The notes: a model not told the origin generated them from the sequence alone. DNA of 64,000 bases from Nonomuraea jabiensis (GCF_014204795.1 NZ_JACHMB010000001.1:2976001-3040000); one strand, 5' to 3'. Numbered from the stretch's first letter, positions 1 through 8,591 are shown. Translations and numbers: made by a program.

Positions 1-548
1 AGAGTGACGGCAGGGTTGGCGAAGCTCGTACTGCTGGTGAACCAGTAGGCGGCGCCGATGTAGCCACCGACCGTGACCGGGGCGAGCGCGGCGCGGTCTT
101 GGCGGGCCAACGCGAAGACGACCACGATGAGCCCCGCGGTGGCCACCACTTCACCCAGCAGCAGGTGAGGGGCCGACCGGTCATGAGCCGAGATCTGAAC
201 GGCCGGGAGCGCGAACATGGCGTTCGCCAGGACGCCCCCCGCGACGGCTCCGGCGACCTGGGCGGGAATGTAGGCCGCCACCTCCCGTCCGCGCATCGCC
301 GGGGCAGCTTCGCGTCGGGTGAGCACCCAGGCCGCCACCGAGACGACCGGATTGAAGTGCGCGCCGGACGCGGGCCCGAGGATCAAGATGAGCACCGCCA
401 GGCTCGCCGCCGTGGCCAGGCTGTTGGCCAGCAGTTGTACGCCGGCGTCACGCGAAAGATCGGTTGCCATGATGCCGGAGCCGACCACCACGGCCACCAG
501 AGCGGCGGTGCCGGCGAACTCTGCCAGCGCCCGCCGGGCCAGGTTCAC
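1..548 (-). CDS. aqpS: Aquaporin (MIP family), AqpS-like, partial
   Basis: Partial membrane channel whose 3' end lies beyond the left edge; 182 codons are visible. The first pore motif is NPV (residues 66-68) and the second is NPA (178-180), with several hydrophobic helices between. The residue after the second NPA is Val, not the Arg usual in water channels; rhizobial AqpS, an arsenite-conducting channel, is known for this kind of change. The GTG start overlaps the arsR stop (GTGA), so the two genes are translationally coupled. With arsR and an ArsI-like lyase beside it, the likely job is efflux of As(III). The substrate is inferred from context. Confidence 0.85.
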   Translation of the reverse strand, partial: MNLARRALAEFAGTAALVAVVVGSGIMATDLSRDAGVQLLANSLATAASLAVLILILGPASGAHFNPVVSVAAWVLTRREAAPAMRGREVAAYIPAQVAGAVAGGVLANAMFALPAVQISAHDRSAPHLLLGEVVATAGLIVVVFALARQDRAALAPVTVGGYIGAAYWFTSSTSFANPAVT

Positions 549-928
549 CGGGCGTCCGCGACTAGCGTCTCGGGCAGGGCCAGAACACTCGTCAGGCGCT
601 TCAGCGTGGCCGGGATGATCCAGTAGTAGACCCAGGTACCACGCCGCTGGCTGTCGATCAGACCAGCCTCGCGCAGCACTTTGAGATGATGCGAGATCGT
701 CGGCGCGGTCACCGCGAAGGCACCGGTCAACTCGCACACGCACACCCCGTCACCAACCTGGCGGCCGCTTTCGTGCGCGCCGATCAGGGACAGCAGCCGC
801 AACCGGATCGGATCGCCGAGCGCCTTGAACACACGCGCCATCTCGGCGGCCTCGTCTTCCGCGATCGGCTCCGCGATCAGCGGTGTGCAGCACTCGGAGG
901 TATGCACCGGCAGCTCTTGTTTCGGCAT
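545..928 (-). CDS. arsR: ArsR family metalloregulatory repressor
   Basis: Winged-helix repressor of 127 residues from the preferred ATG at 928; an in-frame start at 964 would run into the promoter. The recognition helix region is around residues 74-90 (APTISHHLKVL). A CVCEL motif places Cys63 and Cys65 at the start of the DNA-binding domain, the classical arsenite/antimonite sensing site of ArsR, and a further Cys pair lies at residues 13-14. It heads an operon with the aquaporin and is divergent from the ArsI-like gene, so it probably represses both units until As(III) binds. The family is certain; the ligand is inferred from the motif and neighbours. Confidence 0.88.
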   Translation of the reverse strand: MPKQELPVHTSECCTPLIAEPIAEDEAAEMARVFKALGDPIRLRLLSLIGAHESGRQVGDGVCVCELTGAFAVTAPTISHHLKVLREAGLIDSQRRGTWVYYWIIPATLKRLTSVLALPETLVADAR

Positions 929-1011
929 ATCTCTAATTTGACAGATTCCTAAGCAGAGGCACAAACTCGGCCCTACTTAGACATCCGTCGAAACAACGAT
1001 GGGAGATCGTC
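929..1011. promoter_or_regulatory. Divergent promoter/operator region arsR - arsI
   Basis: This A+T-richer 83-bp spacer separates the two divergent ars units. TTGACA at 938-943 is a possible -35 for the rightward gene, with a weak -10 about 17 bp later. A ribosome-binding site GGGAG lies at 1001-1005, six bases before the ArsI-like start. An ArsR operator is expected here, but no clean dyad could be picked out by eye. Confidence 0.4.
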
Positions 1012-1479
1012 ATGTCTCGCGTCCAGCTCGCCCTCCGTGTCGCCGACCTGGAAGGCTCGATCACCTTCTACTCCAAGCTGTTCGGCACCGAACCGGCCAA
1101 GCGCCGCCCTGGCTACGCCAACTTCGCGATCGCCGAACCCCCGCTCAAGCTGGTGCTCATCGAGGGCGAGGAAGGGGAGCCCACCCGTATGGACCATCTC
1201 GGCGTCGAGGTCGAGGACACCACCCAGGTCAATGCCACCACCCAGCGGCTCAAGGACGCCGGACTGGCCACCTTCGAGGAGAACGACACCTCCTGCTGCT
1301 ACGCCCTGCAGGACAAGGTCTGGGTGCACGGCCCGGGTGCCGAGCCTTGGGAGGTGTACGTGGTCAAGGGCGACGCCGACACCCTGACCAAGGAAGCCGA
1401 TTCCGCCTGCACCCCGGCCACGGCATCGGCCGACGGGTTGGCCGTCGAACCGGTCAACGCCCCGAGGAGCTGCTGCTAA
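1012..1479 (+). CDS. arsI: ArsI/CadI-type glyoxalase-fold C-As lyase
   Basis: Protein of 155 residues in the vicinal-oxygen-chelate (glyoxalase) fold. It matches the ArsI/CadI family: candidate metal ligands Gln5, His62 and Glu114, and a vicinal Cys95-Cys96 pair in the NDTSCC motif, which in characterised ArsI binds trivalent organoarsenicals. ArsI cleaves the C-As bond of methylarsenite using Fe(II), releasing arsenite that an efflux channel must then remove. That fits the arsR-aquaporin unit opposite. Annotation as 'cadmium-induced protein CadI' would be the same family. A C-terminal Cys pair ends the protein. Function is by family and context. Confidence 0.85.
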   Translation: MSRVQLALRVADLEGSITFYSKLFGTEPAKRRPGYANFAIAEPPLKLVLIEGEEGEPTRMDHLGVEVEDTTQVNATTQRLKDAGLATFEENDTSCCYALQDKVWVHGPGAEPWEVYVVKGDADTLTKEADSACTPATASADGLAVEPVNAPRSCC

Positions 1480-1565
1480 CTCACGCTGCCACCGGCCTCC
1501 CTGCGGCCGGCTCGCACACGCCCCGGTGCTACAGCCCGATCCGCGCCTGGTTTGAGGCAGTAAAC

Positions 1566-1603
1566 GCAAAGGGGCCGACCCCATCCAAGTCGGCCCCTTT
1601 TGC
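1566..1603 (+). terminator. Rho-independent terminator after arsI
   Basis: Near-perfect stem made of gcaaaggggccgac and gtcggccccttttgc around a 9-base loop, followed by T-rich sequence. It closes the arsI transcript and overlaps the apparent beginning of the next reading frame, which argues for a later start there. Confidence 0.85.
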
Positions 1604-1632
1604 TATGTCGGGTCTCGCTCCGCTTCCGTTCG

Positions 1633-2613
1633 GTGAACCGGTGGCGGGCGGACAACGTCATCAGCGGTGTGAAACCCGTCCATTGGATCAGCGCAGTCGC
1701 GGCGGCGGTCCTGCTGCTGGCGGCGGTCGTCCTGGCTCCGGGCACGGTCGGCGAGCCCGCCCCGCCGGTGCCGGCTTCGTGTCCGCAGCGATGGGAGAGC
1801 AAGCAGATCGGCCGCTGGGTGCCGGCCACCGCCGAGCTCGACGGTGTTGAGGACTCACTCGTGCCAGGCGCGCCCACGAGCGCGTTGATCTGCGCCTATC
1901 CCGGGCAGAACGCGAATTCGGGCGGGGAGCCGCTCGCCGGATCACGGACGTTGACCGACCAGGCCAAGCCGATGGCGTACGACCTGGGCTACCTTCCGGT
2001 CACCACCGCTCGCATCGAAAAGGCGTGCACCTTGATAGGCGGGCAGGCGACGAACTACCTCATCCGGTTCGCCTACCCCGACGGCCAGGCGCTGTGGGTG
2101 GGCAGCGCCGAGGAGATCAACTCCTGCGTCACGACCACCAACGGCACAGTCGTCAGCCATTCCTACGTCGGGCCCAGCATCACCGTCGCCTACCGCACCG
2201 GGACCTGGAAGCTCCTCCAGCCGAAGGACCCTTGCGACCCGGCGACCGGGCGGCGGGGACAGAATGAGCGGATGGTGCCCGATGGGGCGATCAAGGTGCT
2301 GGTCTGCCGGGAGGCACCGAGCGGCAACCCCACACCCCGCCCGTCACCCGGGTCGGAACATGGGGAGCAGCGGGCGCGCGAGCTGGCGGCTGAGCTGAAC
2401 TCGCTGGACACCGAACCTGGCGGGAACACGTGCCGACAAGTCGGTAGTAGACGACGGGAGGTGTTCTATCTGCACTTCGGTTATGAGGAGGGACCCCCGG
2501 CCTGGGTGCGGATCATGTCCCGTTGCCGGCCTTCGGTGAACAACGGGCTGCTTGCGGGGGATCTGGACGATGCGCTTCTTGACCGGATAGGTCGGCTGGC
2601 GCCTCCTGTCTGA
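1633..2613 (+). CDS. Unknown membrane-anchored exported protein
   Basis: I do not recognise this family. The frame is open from 1600, but that ATG lies inside the terminator hairpin, so a GTG at 1633 or 1669 is more likely; neither has a clear ribosome-binding site. A hydrophobic segment (WISAVAAAVLLLAAVVL) near the N-terminus looks like a signal peptide or anchor. The exported part has several Cys residues (contexts ASCPQR, LICAYPG, VLVCREA, MSRCRP), suggesting disulfides, and a Pro/Ser/Glu-rich stretch in the second half. No operon partner is evident. Confidence 0.6.
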   Translation: MNRWRADNVISGVKPVHWISAVAAAVLLLAAVVLAPGTVGEPAPPVPASCPQRWESKQIGRWVPATAELDGVEDSLVPGAPTSALICAYPGQNANSGGEPLAGSRTLTDQAKPMAYDLGYLPVTTARIEKACTLIGGQATNYLIRFAYPDGQALWVGSAEEINSCVTTTNGTVVSHSYVGPSITVAYRTGTWKLLQPKDPCDPATGRRGQNERMVPDGAIKVLVCREAPSGNPTPRPSPGSEHGEQRARELAAELNSLDTEPGGNTCRQVGSRRREVFYLHFGYEEGPPAWVRIMSRCRPSVNNGLLAGDLDDALLDRIGRLAPPV

Positions 2614-2623
2614 GGCCCCCGGC

Positions 2624-2760
2624 CAACTGCCGTGGATCACGGCAGCAGGGCGGTTCCCAAGCCGGTCCAGCTTGCGCCAGATCGTGATGGGCAGCGTCGA
2701 GGGCTGGCGCGGAATCCGGTATGCCAGCAGCACCCACTGCCCAGCCGTGCTCACGACCAT
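2624..2760 (-). pseudogene. chrB: Remnant of chromate-resistance gene chrB (N-terminal fragment)
   Basis: Read leftward from ATG 2760 the sequence gives WVLLAYRIPRQPSTLPITIW then RKLDRLG, the characteristic opening of ChrB-type proteins. Homology stops after about 35 codons and the rest of the gene is absent: the next sequence belongs to the unrelated exported-protein gene. ChrB is a chromate-responsive regulator of the ChrA efflux pump. This is a decayed 5' fragment, not a functional gene. Confidence 0.55.
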
Positions 2761-2859
2761 GGCGAGGTTCTGCGCACGGCGCTGTTGACGGCACCGCGGC
2801 GCTGTGCCACCGCCTCCCTCAACTGCTTGACATCCGCAGGGGATGGCTATGGTCCGTCC

Positions 2860-3636
2860 ATGGAGGACCTGTTCGGCGGGGCGGCGCCGTACTACGCCAG
2901 GTACCGTCCGGGCTACGGGCAGGCGGCGATGGAGCACCTGGCGGAGACGTTCGGCGAGGACAGCCGCGTGCTGGATCTCGGCTGCGGCCCGGGGACGATC
3001 GCGATCCCGCTGGCCCGGCGGGTGCGGGCGGTGCTCGCGGTGGACCCGGCGCGGGAGATGCTCGCCGAGGGGAGGCGGCTGGCCGAGGGGGTCGCCAACA
3101 TCGCGTGGTTGCAGGGGGACTCGACCGTTCTGCGGAGGTTGCCGCCGTTCGAGCACGTGGTGATGGGGCGGTCGTTCCACTGGATGGATCGCGGGTCCGT
3201 GCTGGCGGAGCTGGACGAGCTGCTGCCGGCCGGCGGTGCGGTGGCTCTGGTCGGGCCGGCGAGGCAGCGGGGAGAGCCGTGGCAGCCGGACGCGCAACCG
3301 TGGCAGCCGGTCGAGAGGCGGGTGTGCGAGGAGTTCGGCCTCGACATCCGTACGGCCGCCGACTCCTTCCACGCCACCGGCGAGCACCACCACGACGTGC
3401 TGGCCGCCTCGCCCTTCTGCAGGGTGGAATCCCGGGTGTTCAGCCGGCGGCTGGTCTGGGACGTGGACGGGCTGGTCGGGCTCCAGCTCTCCTACTCCTA
3501 CAGCTCGCCCGCCAGGCTCGGCGACCGCCTGCCCGCCTTCGTCGAGACGCTGCGACGGGCGTTGCTCGCCGACAACCCGGCGGGCCGGTGGGAACAGGAG
3601 CTGGTGAGCGAGGTGCTGGTCGCCAGGCGGCGCTGA
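2860..3636 (+). CDS. Class I SAM-dependent methyltransferase
   Basis: Soluble protein of 258 residues starting MEDLFGGAAPYYARYRPGY, the usual opening of small actinobacterial class I methyltransferases. SAM-binding motif I is VLDLGCGPG (about residues 40-48), followed by an acidic residue after the second strand (AVDPA). The frame remains open upstream to 2632, but that part overlaps the chrB remnant and has no similarity. No good ribosome-binding site lies directly before ATG 2860, so the start is moderately uncertain. The substrate cannot be told from sequence. It converges on the sigma-factor gene. Confidence 0.8.
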   Translation: MEDLFGGAAPYYARYRPGYGQAAMEHLAETFGEDSRVLDLGCGPGTIAIPLARRVRAVLAVDPAREMLAEGRRLAEGVANIAWLQGDSTVLRRLPPFEHVVMGRSFHWMDRGSVLAELDELLPAGGAVALVGPARQRGEPWQPDAQPWQPVERRVCEEFGLDIRTAADSFHATGEHHHDVLAASPFCRVESRVFSRRLVWDVDGLVGLQLSYSYSSPARLGDRLPAFVETLRRALLADNPAGRWEQELVSEVLVARRR

Positions 3637-3639
3637 GAT

Positions 3640-4851
3640 CTAGGGTTTCACCCGGCCGGCCCGGGACTCCAGGTATCGCTGCTCGGCGAGGCTGGCGGTG
3701 GCTTTCGCGGCCCGCCGGTAGTGCTCGTACGCCCCGGCCAGGTCGCCGGTCTTCTCCAGCAGATGCGCCCGTACGGACAGCAGCCGGTGATGCCCGGCCA
3801 TCCGCTCGTCACTGTCCAAGGTGGACAGCAGGGCCAGCCCGGCCGACGGGCCCTCGGTCTCGGCGAGCGCGATCGCGCGGTTGAGGGTGACCATCGGGTT
3901 GGGCGCGATCCGTTCGAGGATCAGGTAGAGGGCGTGCACCTGCCCCCAGTCGGTCTCCTCGGCCGTGGCCGCGTCGGCGTGCGTCGCGGCGATGGCGGCC
4001 TGCAGCTGGTACGGCCCCAGCTCCGGGCCGGCCAGCGACGCCTTGACCAGCTCGATGCCCTCGTCGATCAGGGCGCGGTCCCACTTCGTACGGTCCTGCT
4101 CGTCCAGCGGTATCAGGTCGCCGGCCGCCGTCGTACGCGCCTGCCGGCGGGCGTCGGTCAGCAGCATCAGCGCGAGCAGCCCGGTCACCTCGCCGTCCTC
4201 GGGAAGTTGCGCGTGCACCATCCTGGCCAGCCGGATCGCCTCGTGCGCGAGGTCGGAGCGGTGCAGCTCGCTGCCCGAGGAGGCGGTGTAGCCCTCGTTG
4301 AAGATCAGGTAGAGCACGTGCAGGACGACCCGCAGCCGCTCCTCGCGCTCCGGGCCCTCCGGCAGGCTGAACGAGCTGCCGGCGGCCTTGATGCGCTGCT
4401 TGGCCCGGCTGATCCTGGCCGCCATCGTGGCCTCCGGCACCAGGAACGCGCGGGCGATCTCGGCTGTGGTCAGCCCGCCGACCGCCCGCAGCGTCAGGGC
4501 GGTCTGGGAGGCCGCGGTCAGGATCGGATGGCAGCACAGGAACAGCAGGACGAGCGTGTCGTCGGTGTCCGGCACGTCCTCGGGCACCACCTCGGTGGCG
4601 GTGGCCGACTCCCGCTCGCGGCGAGCGTGGTCACTGCGCATCTGGTCGATGAGCCGCCGGGAGGCGACGGTCACCAGCCAGCCGCGCGGGTTGTCCGGCA
4701 GGCCCTCGGCAGGCCACTGCACGGTGGCGGCGAGGACGGCCTCCTGCACGGCGTCCTCGCACTCCTCGAACTGGCCGTGCCGGCGTACCAACGCGCCGAG
4801 GACCTGCGGCGTGAGCTCACGCAGCAGGTCCTCGATGGCTGATGTCGTCAT
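3640..4851 (-). CDS. ECF42-type RNA polymerase sigma factor with C-terminal extension
   Basis: Sigma factor of 403 residues: region 2 (about residues 10-80, with DAVQEAV and RGWLVTVASRRLID) and region 4 (about 110-160, with GLTTAEIARAF and ISRAKQRI) are followed by about 240 residues of helical TPR-like extension. This is the hallmark of the ECF42 group. Its start overlaps the stop of the DGPF gene (ATGA), the genomic signature of ECF42. ECF42 factors have no classical anti-sigma; the extension is thought to be regulatory. The divergent exporter at 5419 shares its promoter type and is the best candidate target. Confidence 0.9.
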   Translation of the reverse strand: MTTSAIEDLLRELTPQVLGALVRRHGQFEECEDAVQEAVLAATVQWPAEGLPDNPRGWLVTVASRRLIDQMRSDHARRERESATATEVVPEDVPDTDDTLVLLFLCCHPILTAASQTALTLRAVGGLTTAEIARAFLVPEATMAARISRAKQRIKAAGSSFSLPEGPEREERLRVVLHVLYLIFNEGYTASSGSELHRSDLAHEAIRLARMVHAQLPEDGEVTGLLALMLLTDARRQARTTAAGDLIPLDEQDRTKWDRALIDEGIELVKASLAGPELGPYQLQAAIAATHADAATAEETDWGQVHALYLILERIAPNPMVTLNRAIALAETEGPSAGLALLSTLDSDERMAGHHRLLSVRAHLLEKTGDLAGAYEHYRRAAKATASLAEQRYLESRAGRVKP

Positions 4852-5219
4852 GCCTCCAATTGTCCGTCAGCGAACATCACCTGCCGCACCTCCACCCCCA
4901 GTCCCTGGATCGCGGTGTCCGGGATCTGCGTCGCCAGCTCGATCGCCCGCTCCTTGCTCTCGCAGTCGATCAGGTAGAAGCCGCCCAGGTACTCCTTCGC
5001 CTCCAGGAAAGGGCCGTCGGTCACCACAGGCTGGCCGTTGCGTACGGACACCACAGCCGCCTGTGACGGGTCGACCAGCGCCTGCGTGGTGATCAGCTCG
5101 CCGGACTCCTTCAGCGCCTCCATGAACCTGCCGTGGCCCTCGCCGATCGCCGCCTTCTCCTCGTCGGTCAGCGCGTCCAGCACGGCCGGATTGATGTGCA
5201 GGCTGATCAGGAACTTCAT
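4848..5219 (-). CDS. DGPF-domain (YCII-related) protein, partner of the ECF42 sigma factor
   Basis: Protein of 123 residues with the YCII/DGPF fold; the name-giving DGPF motif is at residues 68-71. ATG 5219 is preferred over the longer frame because a strong GAGGAGG site lies just upstream. The stop overlaps the sigma-factor start. DGPF proteins are the conserved companions, and known targets, of ECF42 factors; their biochemical role is unknown. A promoter copy identical in layout to that of the divergent exporter lies about 45 bp upstream. Confidence 0.9.
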   Translation of the reverse strand: MKFLISLHINPAVLDALTDEEKAAIGEGHGRFMEALKESGELITTQALVDPSQAAVVSVRNGQPVVTDGPFLEAKEYLGGFYLIDCESKERAIELATQIPDTAIQGLGVEVRQVMFADGQLEA

Positions 5220-5263
5220 CGTGTCCTCCTCGTGGTTCGCGAGCCCCGGCCGGGGCCCCTTCG

Positions 5264-5388
5264 ACCGGTTGGTCGGAGCCGCCGCCACCTTCTTGACGTC
5301 CCCCGGCAGAACATTCGCATGAGTTTTCCGCTCCCCACGATTTCCCTGCCGATGTCAAGAAGCTCTCGACCGCTCCGACCAACCGGCG
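5264..5388. promoter_or_regulatory. Inverted-repeat pair of putative ECF42 promoters
   Basis: Two arms form an exact interrupted inverted repeat: 15 bp (5265-5279 with 5372-5386) plus 9 bp (5289-5297 with 5354-5362), with 9-bp gaps in both arms. Read outward, each arm has a -35-like NGTCAA (5353-5358 rightward; 5298-5293 leftward) and, 17 bp on, a -10-like CGAC (5376-5379; 5275-5272). As I recall, published ECF42 promoters have TGTCGA and CGA/TC at these places. The arms would start transcripts about 30-45 bp before the exporter and DGPF start codons. A dimeric repressor site is the alternative. Confidence 0.6.
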
Positions 5389-5418
5389 AAACGTCGAGAG
5401 AACAGGGAGTTTTCGGAT

Positions 5419-6906
5419 ATGCGAGTCAACCGGGCGTGGCTGGGGCTGGTCGTCCTCATGCTGCCGACACTGCTCGTCGCGATGGACATGACGGCGCTGC
5501 TCCTCGCTCTTCCGCAGCTGAGCGCCGACCTGGGCGCCACCAATGTCGAGCAGCTGTGGATCAGTGACAGCTACGGGTTCATGGTGGCCGGGATGGTCAT
5601 CACGATGGGCACGCTCGGCGACCGGATCGGCCGCCGCCGGCTGCTGATGATCGGCGCGGCGGCGTTCGCGGTGCTGTCGGTCGTGGCGGCCTTCGCGGCC
5701 GGCCCGCTGATGCTGATCATCGCACGCGCGCTCCTGGGCATCGCCGGCGCGACGCTGGCGCCGTCCACGCTTGCCCTGATCACCAACATGTTCCGCGACG
5801 AGCGGCAGCGCGGGCAGGCCATCGCGATCTGGGCGACCTGCCAGTTCACCGGCGGCGCGCTCGGACCCGTACTCGCCGGATTCCTGCTCCAGCACTTCTG
5901 GTGGGGATCGGTGTTCCTGGTCGCCGTCCCCGCGATGGCGCTGCTGCTGCTCGCCGGGCCGGTCCTGCTGCCGGAGTTCCGCAGCGACCGGGCCGGCCGG
6001 CTGGACCTCGCCGGCGTCGGGCTGTCGCTCGTGGCGGTGCTCCTGATGGTCTACGGCATCAAGCAGCTGGCCGTCGAGAGCGTGCCGGTCGTGCCGGCGG
6101 TGGCCCTCGCCGCCGGCGCGGCCATCGGCGCGGTGTTCGTACGCCGGCAGCTGCGGCTGGAGACGCCGCTGCTGGACCTGCGGCTGTTCCGCAACCGCCC
6201 GTTCACGGCCGTGATCGTCGCGCTGGTCTTCGCCGGCATCGCCATGGCGGGCACGGGCCTGCTGGTGACCCAGTACCTGCAGAGCGTGCTGGGCTTCTCG
6301 CCGGTCGCGTCGGCGGTCCTGTTCGCGCCCATGGGCCTGGGCGTGGCGGTCGGGACCATGACGGCGCCGGCGCTGGCCCGGCGGATGAAGCAGACGACCG
6401 CGATCGCCGGCGGGCTGGTGGGGTCGGCGCTGGGCAGCCTGCTGCTGGTCGTCGTCGGCGGTACGGGCGCGCTGCCGCTGGTGATGATCGGGATCACCGT
6501 GCTGGCGCTGGGCACCGGCCCGCTGTTCGCGCTGGGCACCGGCCTGGTCGTCGGGTCCGTGCCGCCGGAGCGCGCCGGCTCGGCGGCGTCGATGTCGGAG
6601 ACCGGCAACTACTTCGGCGGTTCGCTCGGCTTCGCGCTGCTCGGCGTGGTGGCGGCGGTGGTCTACCGCAGCCGGATGGACGGCACGTCCGACTCGCTGG
6701 CCGGCGCGGTCGCCGCCAGCCGGCGCCTTCCCGCCGATCAGGGCGCGGAGCTGCTGCACGCCGCGCGGGAGGCGTTCACCGCCGCCCTGCACGTCACCGG
6801 CGTCGTCGCCGCGGTCATCTTCGTCGGGCTGGCCGTAGTGGTCCTGGCGATGCGCCCGGCGACCCGGCCCTCCTCGGCCCCGCTCCCCGAGACGGCTCGC
6901 TCATGA
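5419..6906 (+). CDS. MFS multidrug exporter, DHA2 (14-TM) family
   Basis: Integral membrane antiporter of 495 residues with about 14 hydrophobic segments, typical of the EmrB/QacA (DHA2) family. Motif A-like GDRIGRRRLL follows TM2, and the helix 5 region carries a Gly/Pro-rich antiporter-like stretch (GALGPVLAGFLL). AGGGAG at 5404-5409 is the ribosome-binding site. It is divergent from the DGPF-ECF42 operon and preceded by the same promoter arm, so it is probably switched on by that sigma factor. Drug or metabolite export is the family role; the substrate is unknown. Confidence 0.9.
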   Translation: MRVNRAWLGLVVLMLPTLLVAMDMTALLLALPQLSADLGATNVEQLWISDSYGFMVAGMVITMGTLGDRIGRRRLLMIGAAAFAVLSVVAAFAAGPLMLIIARALLGIAGATLAPSTLALITNMFRDERQRGQAIAIWATCQFTGGALGPVLAGFLLQHFWWGSVFLVAVPAMALLLLAGPVLLPEFRSDRAGRLDLAGVGLSLVAVLLMVYGIKQLAVESVPVVPAVALAAGAAIGAVFVRRQLRLETPLLDLRLFRNRPFTAVIVALVFAGIAMAGTGLLVTQYLQSVLGFSPVASAVLFAPMGLGVAVGTMTAPALARRMKQTTAIAGGLVGSALGSLLLVVVGGTGALPLVMIGITVLALGTGPLFALGTGLVVGSVPPERAGSAASMSETGNYFGGSLGFALLGVVAAVVYRSRMDGTSDSLAGAVAASRRLPADQGAELLHAAREAFTAALHVTGVVAAVIFVGLAVVVLAMRPATRPSSAPLPETARS

Positions 6907-6920
6907 GGGGCGTCAGGCCG

Positions 6921-7562
6921 CTAGGCGGCCACCAGGGCCTTGGAGCGGTCGGTGGCCATGTGGATGGCGAAGGCGCCGAGAATCGTGCCCGTGACGTAGC
7001 GCTGGACGCGGAGCCAGAGGGGGCGGCTGCCCAGGAAGGCGGCCAGGGCGCCGGCCGAGATGGCGATCAGGCCGTTGACGGTGGTGGCGACGACGATCTG
7101 GACCGAGCCGAGCGCCAGGCTCTGCGCCAGCACGTGGCCCATCGACGGGTCGATGAACTGCGGGAGCAGCGACAGGTACAGGATGGCGATCTTGGGGTTG
7201 AGCAGGCAGGTCAGCAGGCCCATGCCGAACAGCTTGCGCGGGGGTTCGGGCGTGAGCGTGCGCGGCTGGAAGGCCGAGGTGCCGCCCGGCTTGACGGCGT
7301 TCCAGGCCAGCCAGAGCAGGTAGGCGGCGCCGGCGAGCTTGAGTGCCGTGTAGGCGGCCGGTACGTACGCGAAGACAGCCGTCAGCCCCAGGCACGTCGC
7401 GGTCAGGTAGAGCGTGAAGCCGAGGAACACGCCGGTGAGGGAGATCAGGCCGGCCCGGCGGCCCTGGGTGATCGATCGTGAGACCAGATAGACCATGTTC
7501 GGCCCGGGCGTGAGAACCATGCCCAGCGACACCAGCGCGATTCCGATCAAGCCACCCGTCAT
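6921..7562 (-). CDS. LysE/RhtB family amino-acid exporter
   Basis: Membrane protein of 213 residues with about six hydrophobic segments. The start is typical for LysE/RhtB proteins (short N-terminus, then MVLTPGPNM in TM1), and GLLTCLLNPKIAI matches the conserved NPK motif in the middle of the family. These exporters remove amino acids or related metabolites using proton motive force. It converges on the MFS gene with 14 bp between stops. No regulator of the LysG type lies next to it. Confidence 0.9.
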   Translation of the reverse strand: MTGGLIGIALVSLGMVLTPGPNMVYLVSRSITQGRRAGLISLTGVFLGFTLYLTATCLGLTAVFAYVPAAYTALKLAGAAYLLWLAWNAVKPGGTSAFQPRTLTPEPPRKLFGMGLLTCLLNPKIAILYLSLLPQFIDPSMGHVLAQSLALGSVQIVVATTVNGLIAISAGALAAFLGSRPLWLRVQRYVTGTILGAFAIHMATDRSKALVAA

Positions 7563-7649
7563 ATCGGCAGATTAGCGGACATATCTGGTCGCACGCATCC
7601 CCATTTGGTCGCGCTGCGTATTCGATCCGTTGCTGGGGAGTAGGGAGGC

Positions 7650-8591
7650 ATGCAGTTCGACGACGACGCGCAACTCGATCCGTCGCAGGTCGAGGACGTA
7701 CGGGCCTCGGGTCCGCAGCCGGGCTGGGGCGGGATGCCGGGCGGGTGCATGCTGCCCATCGGCGGTCGCGGCGGCTGCGGCGGGTGCCTGCTGTTCGTCG
7801 TGGCGGCGGCCGCGCTGTTCCTGTTCGGGGTCATCCCCTCGCCGTTCAGCGGCCAGGGCGGCGGGCCGCAGGGAGGCGGGCGGCAGCCCAGCGCTCCGCC
7901 CGCCCCGACCGGCAACCTGGCGGCGCGGTGCCGGACGGGCGCCGACGCCGACCAGTCCGAGGACTGCCGCGTCGTCGGCACGGTCAACAGCATCCAGTCG
8001 TACTGGCGGCAGGCGTTCCAGGAGCGCGGGCGCACGTACCGGCCCGCCAGGACCGTGCTGTTCTCCAACGCGGTCAGCACCGGCTGCGGCGCGGCCGACG
8101 CCGCCGTGGGCCCCTTCTACTGCCCCGCCGATCGCAAGGTCTACCTCGACCTGTCGTTCTTCAACACCCTCCAGCGCGACTTCGGCGCCGAGGGTGGTCC
8201 GTTCGCGCAGGCGTACGTGGTCGCCCACGAGTACGGCCACCACGTCCAGAACCTCCTCGGCACCATGAACAGGGTCGGCCCCGACAGCAGGCCGGGCGCC
8301 GGCAGCCCGTCGGTACGGCTGGAGCTGCAGGCCGACTGCTACGCGGGCGTCTGGGCGCACAACGCGGTCAAGACCGGCTTCTTCCGGGAGCCGTTCTCCC
8401 AGACGGACATCGACCAGGCGCTCAGCGCGGCCGCGGCGGTCGGCGACGACAGCATCCAGCGCCGCACGCAGGGCCGGGTGACCCCCGACGCCTTCACCCA
8501 CGGCACGTCGCGGCAGCGGGAGAGCTGGTTCACCGTCGGGTACGACAGCGGGGACCCCAAACGGTGCGACACGTTCTCCGGAGGTATTTGA
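7650..8591 (+). CDS. Neutral zinc metallopeptidase (YpfJ family), copy 1
   Basis: Protein of 313 residues: an acidic N-terminal stretch, a Gly-rich linker, one hydrophobic segment (about residues 45-65) that anchors it to the membrane, and an exported YpfJ/neutral zinc metallopeptidase domain. The zinc motif HEYGHH begins at His193; the downstream [12 protein letters not shown] supplies the conserved glutamate region. The next gene is a diverged copy with the same N-terminal signature (FxDDxxLDxSQVED). The physiological substrate is unknown. Confidence 0.87.
   Translation: MQFDDDAQLDPSQVEDVRASGPQPGWGGMPGGCMLPIGGRGGCGGCLLFVVAAAALFLFGVIPSPFSGQGGGPQGGGRQPSAPPAPTGNLAARCRTGADADQSEDCRVVGTVNSIQSYWRQAFQERGRTYRPARTVLFSNAVSTGCGAADAAVGPFYCPADRKVYLDLSFFNTLQRDFGAEGGPFAQAYVVAHEYGHHVQNLLGTMNRVGPDSRPGAGSPSVRLELQADCYAGVWAHNAVKTGFFREPFSQTDIDQALSAAAAVGDDSIQRRTQGRVTPDAFTHGTSRQRESWFTVGYDSGDPKRCDTFSGGI

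Noticed and set aside
4867..6792. 641-codon minus-strand frame opposite the exporter
   Set aside because: A shadow of the MFS and DGPF genes: product rich in Arg, Gln, His and Asp, typical of antisense frames in high-G+C DNA.
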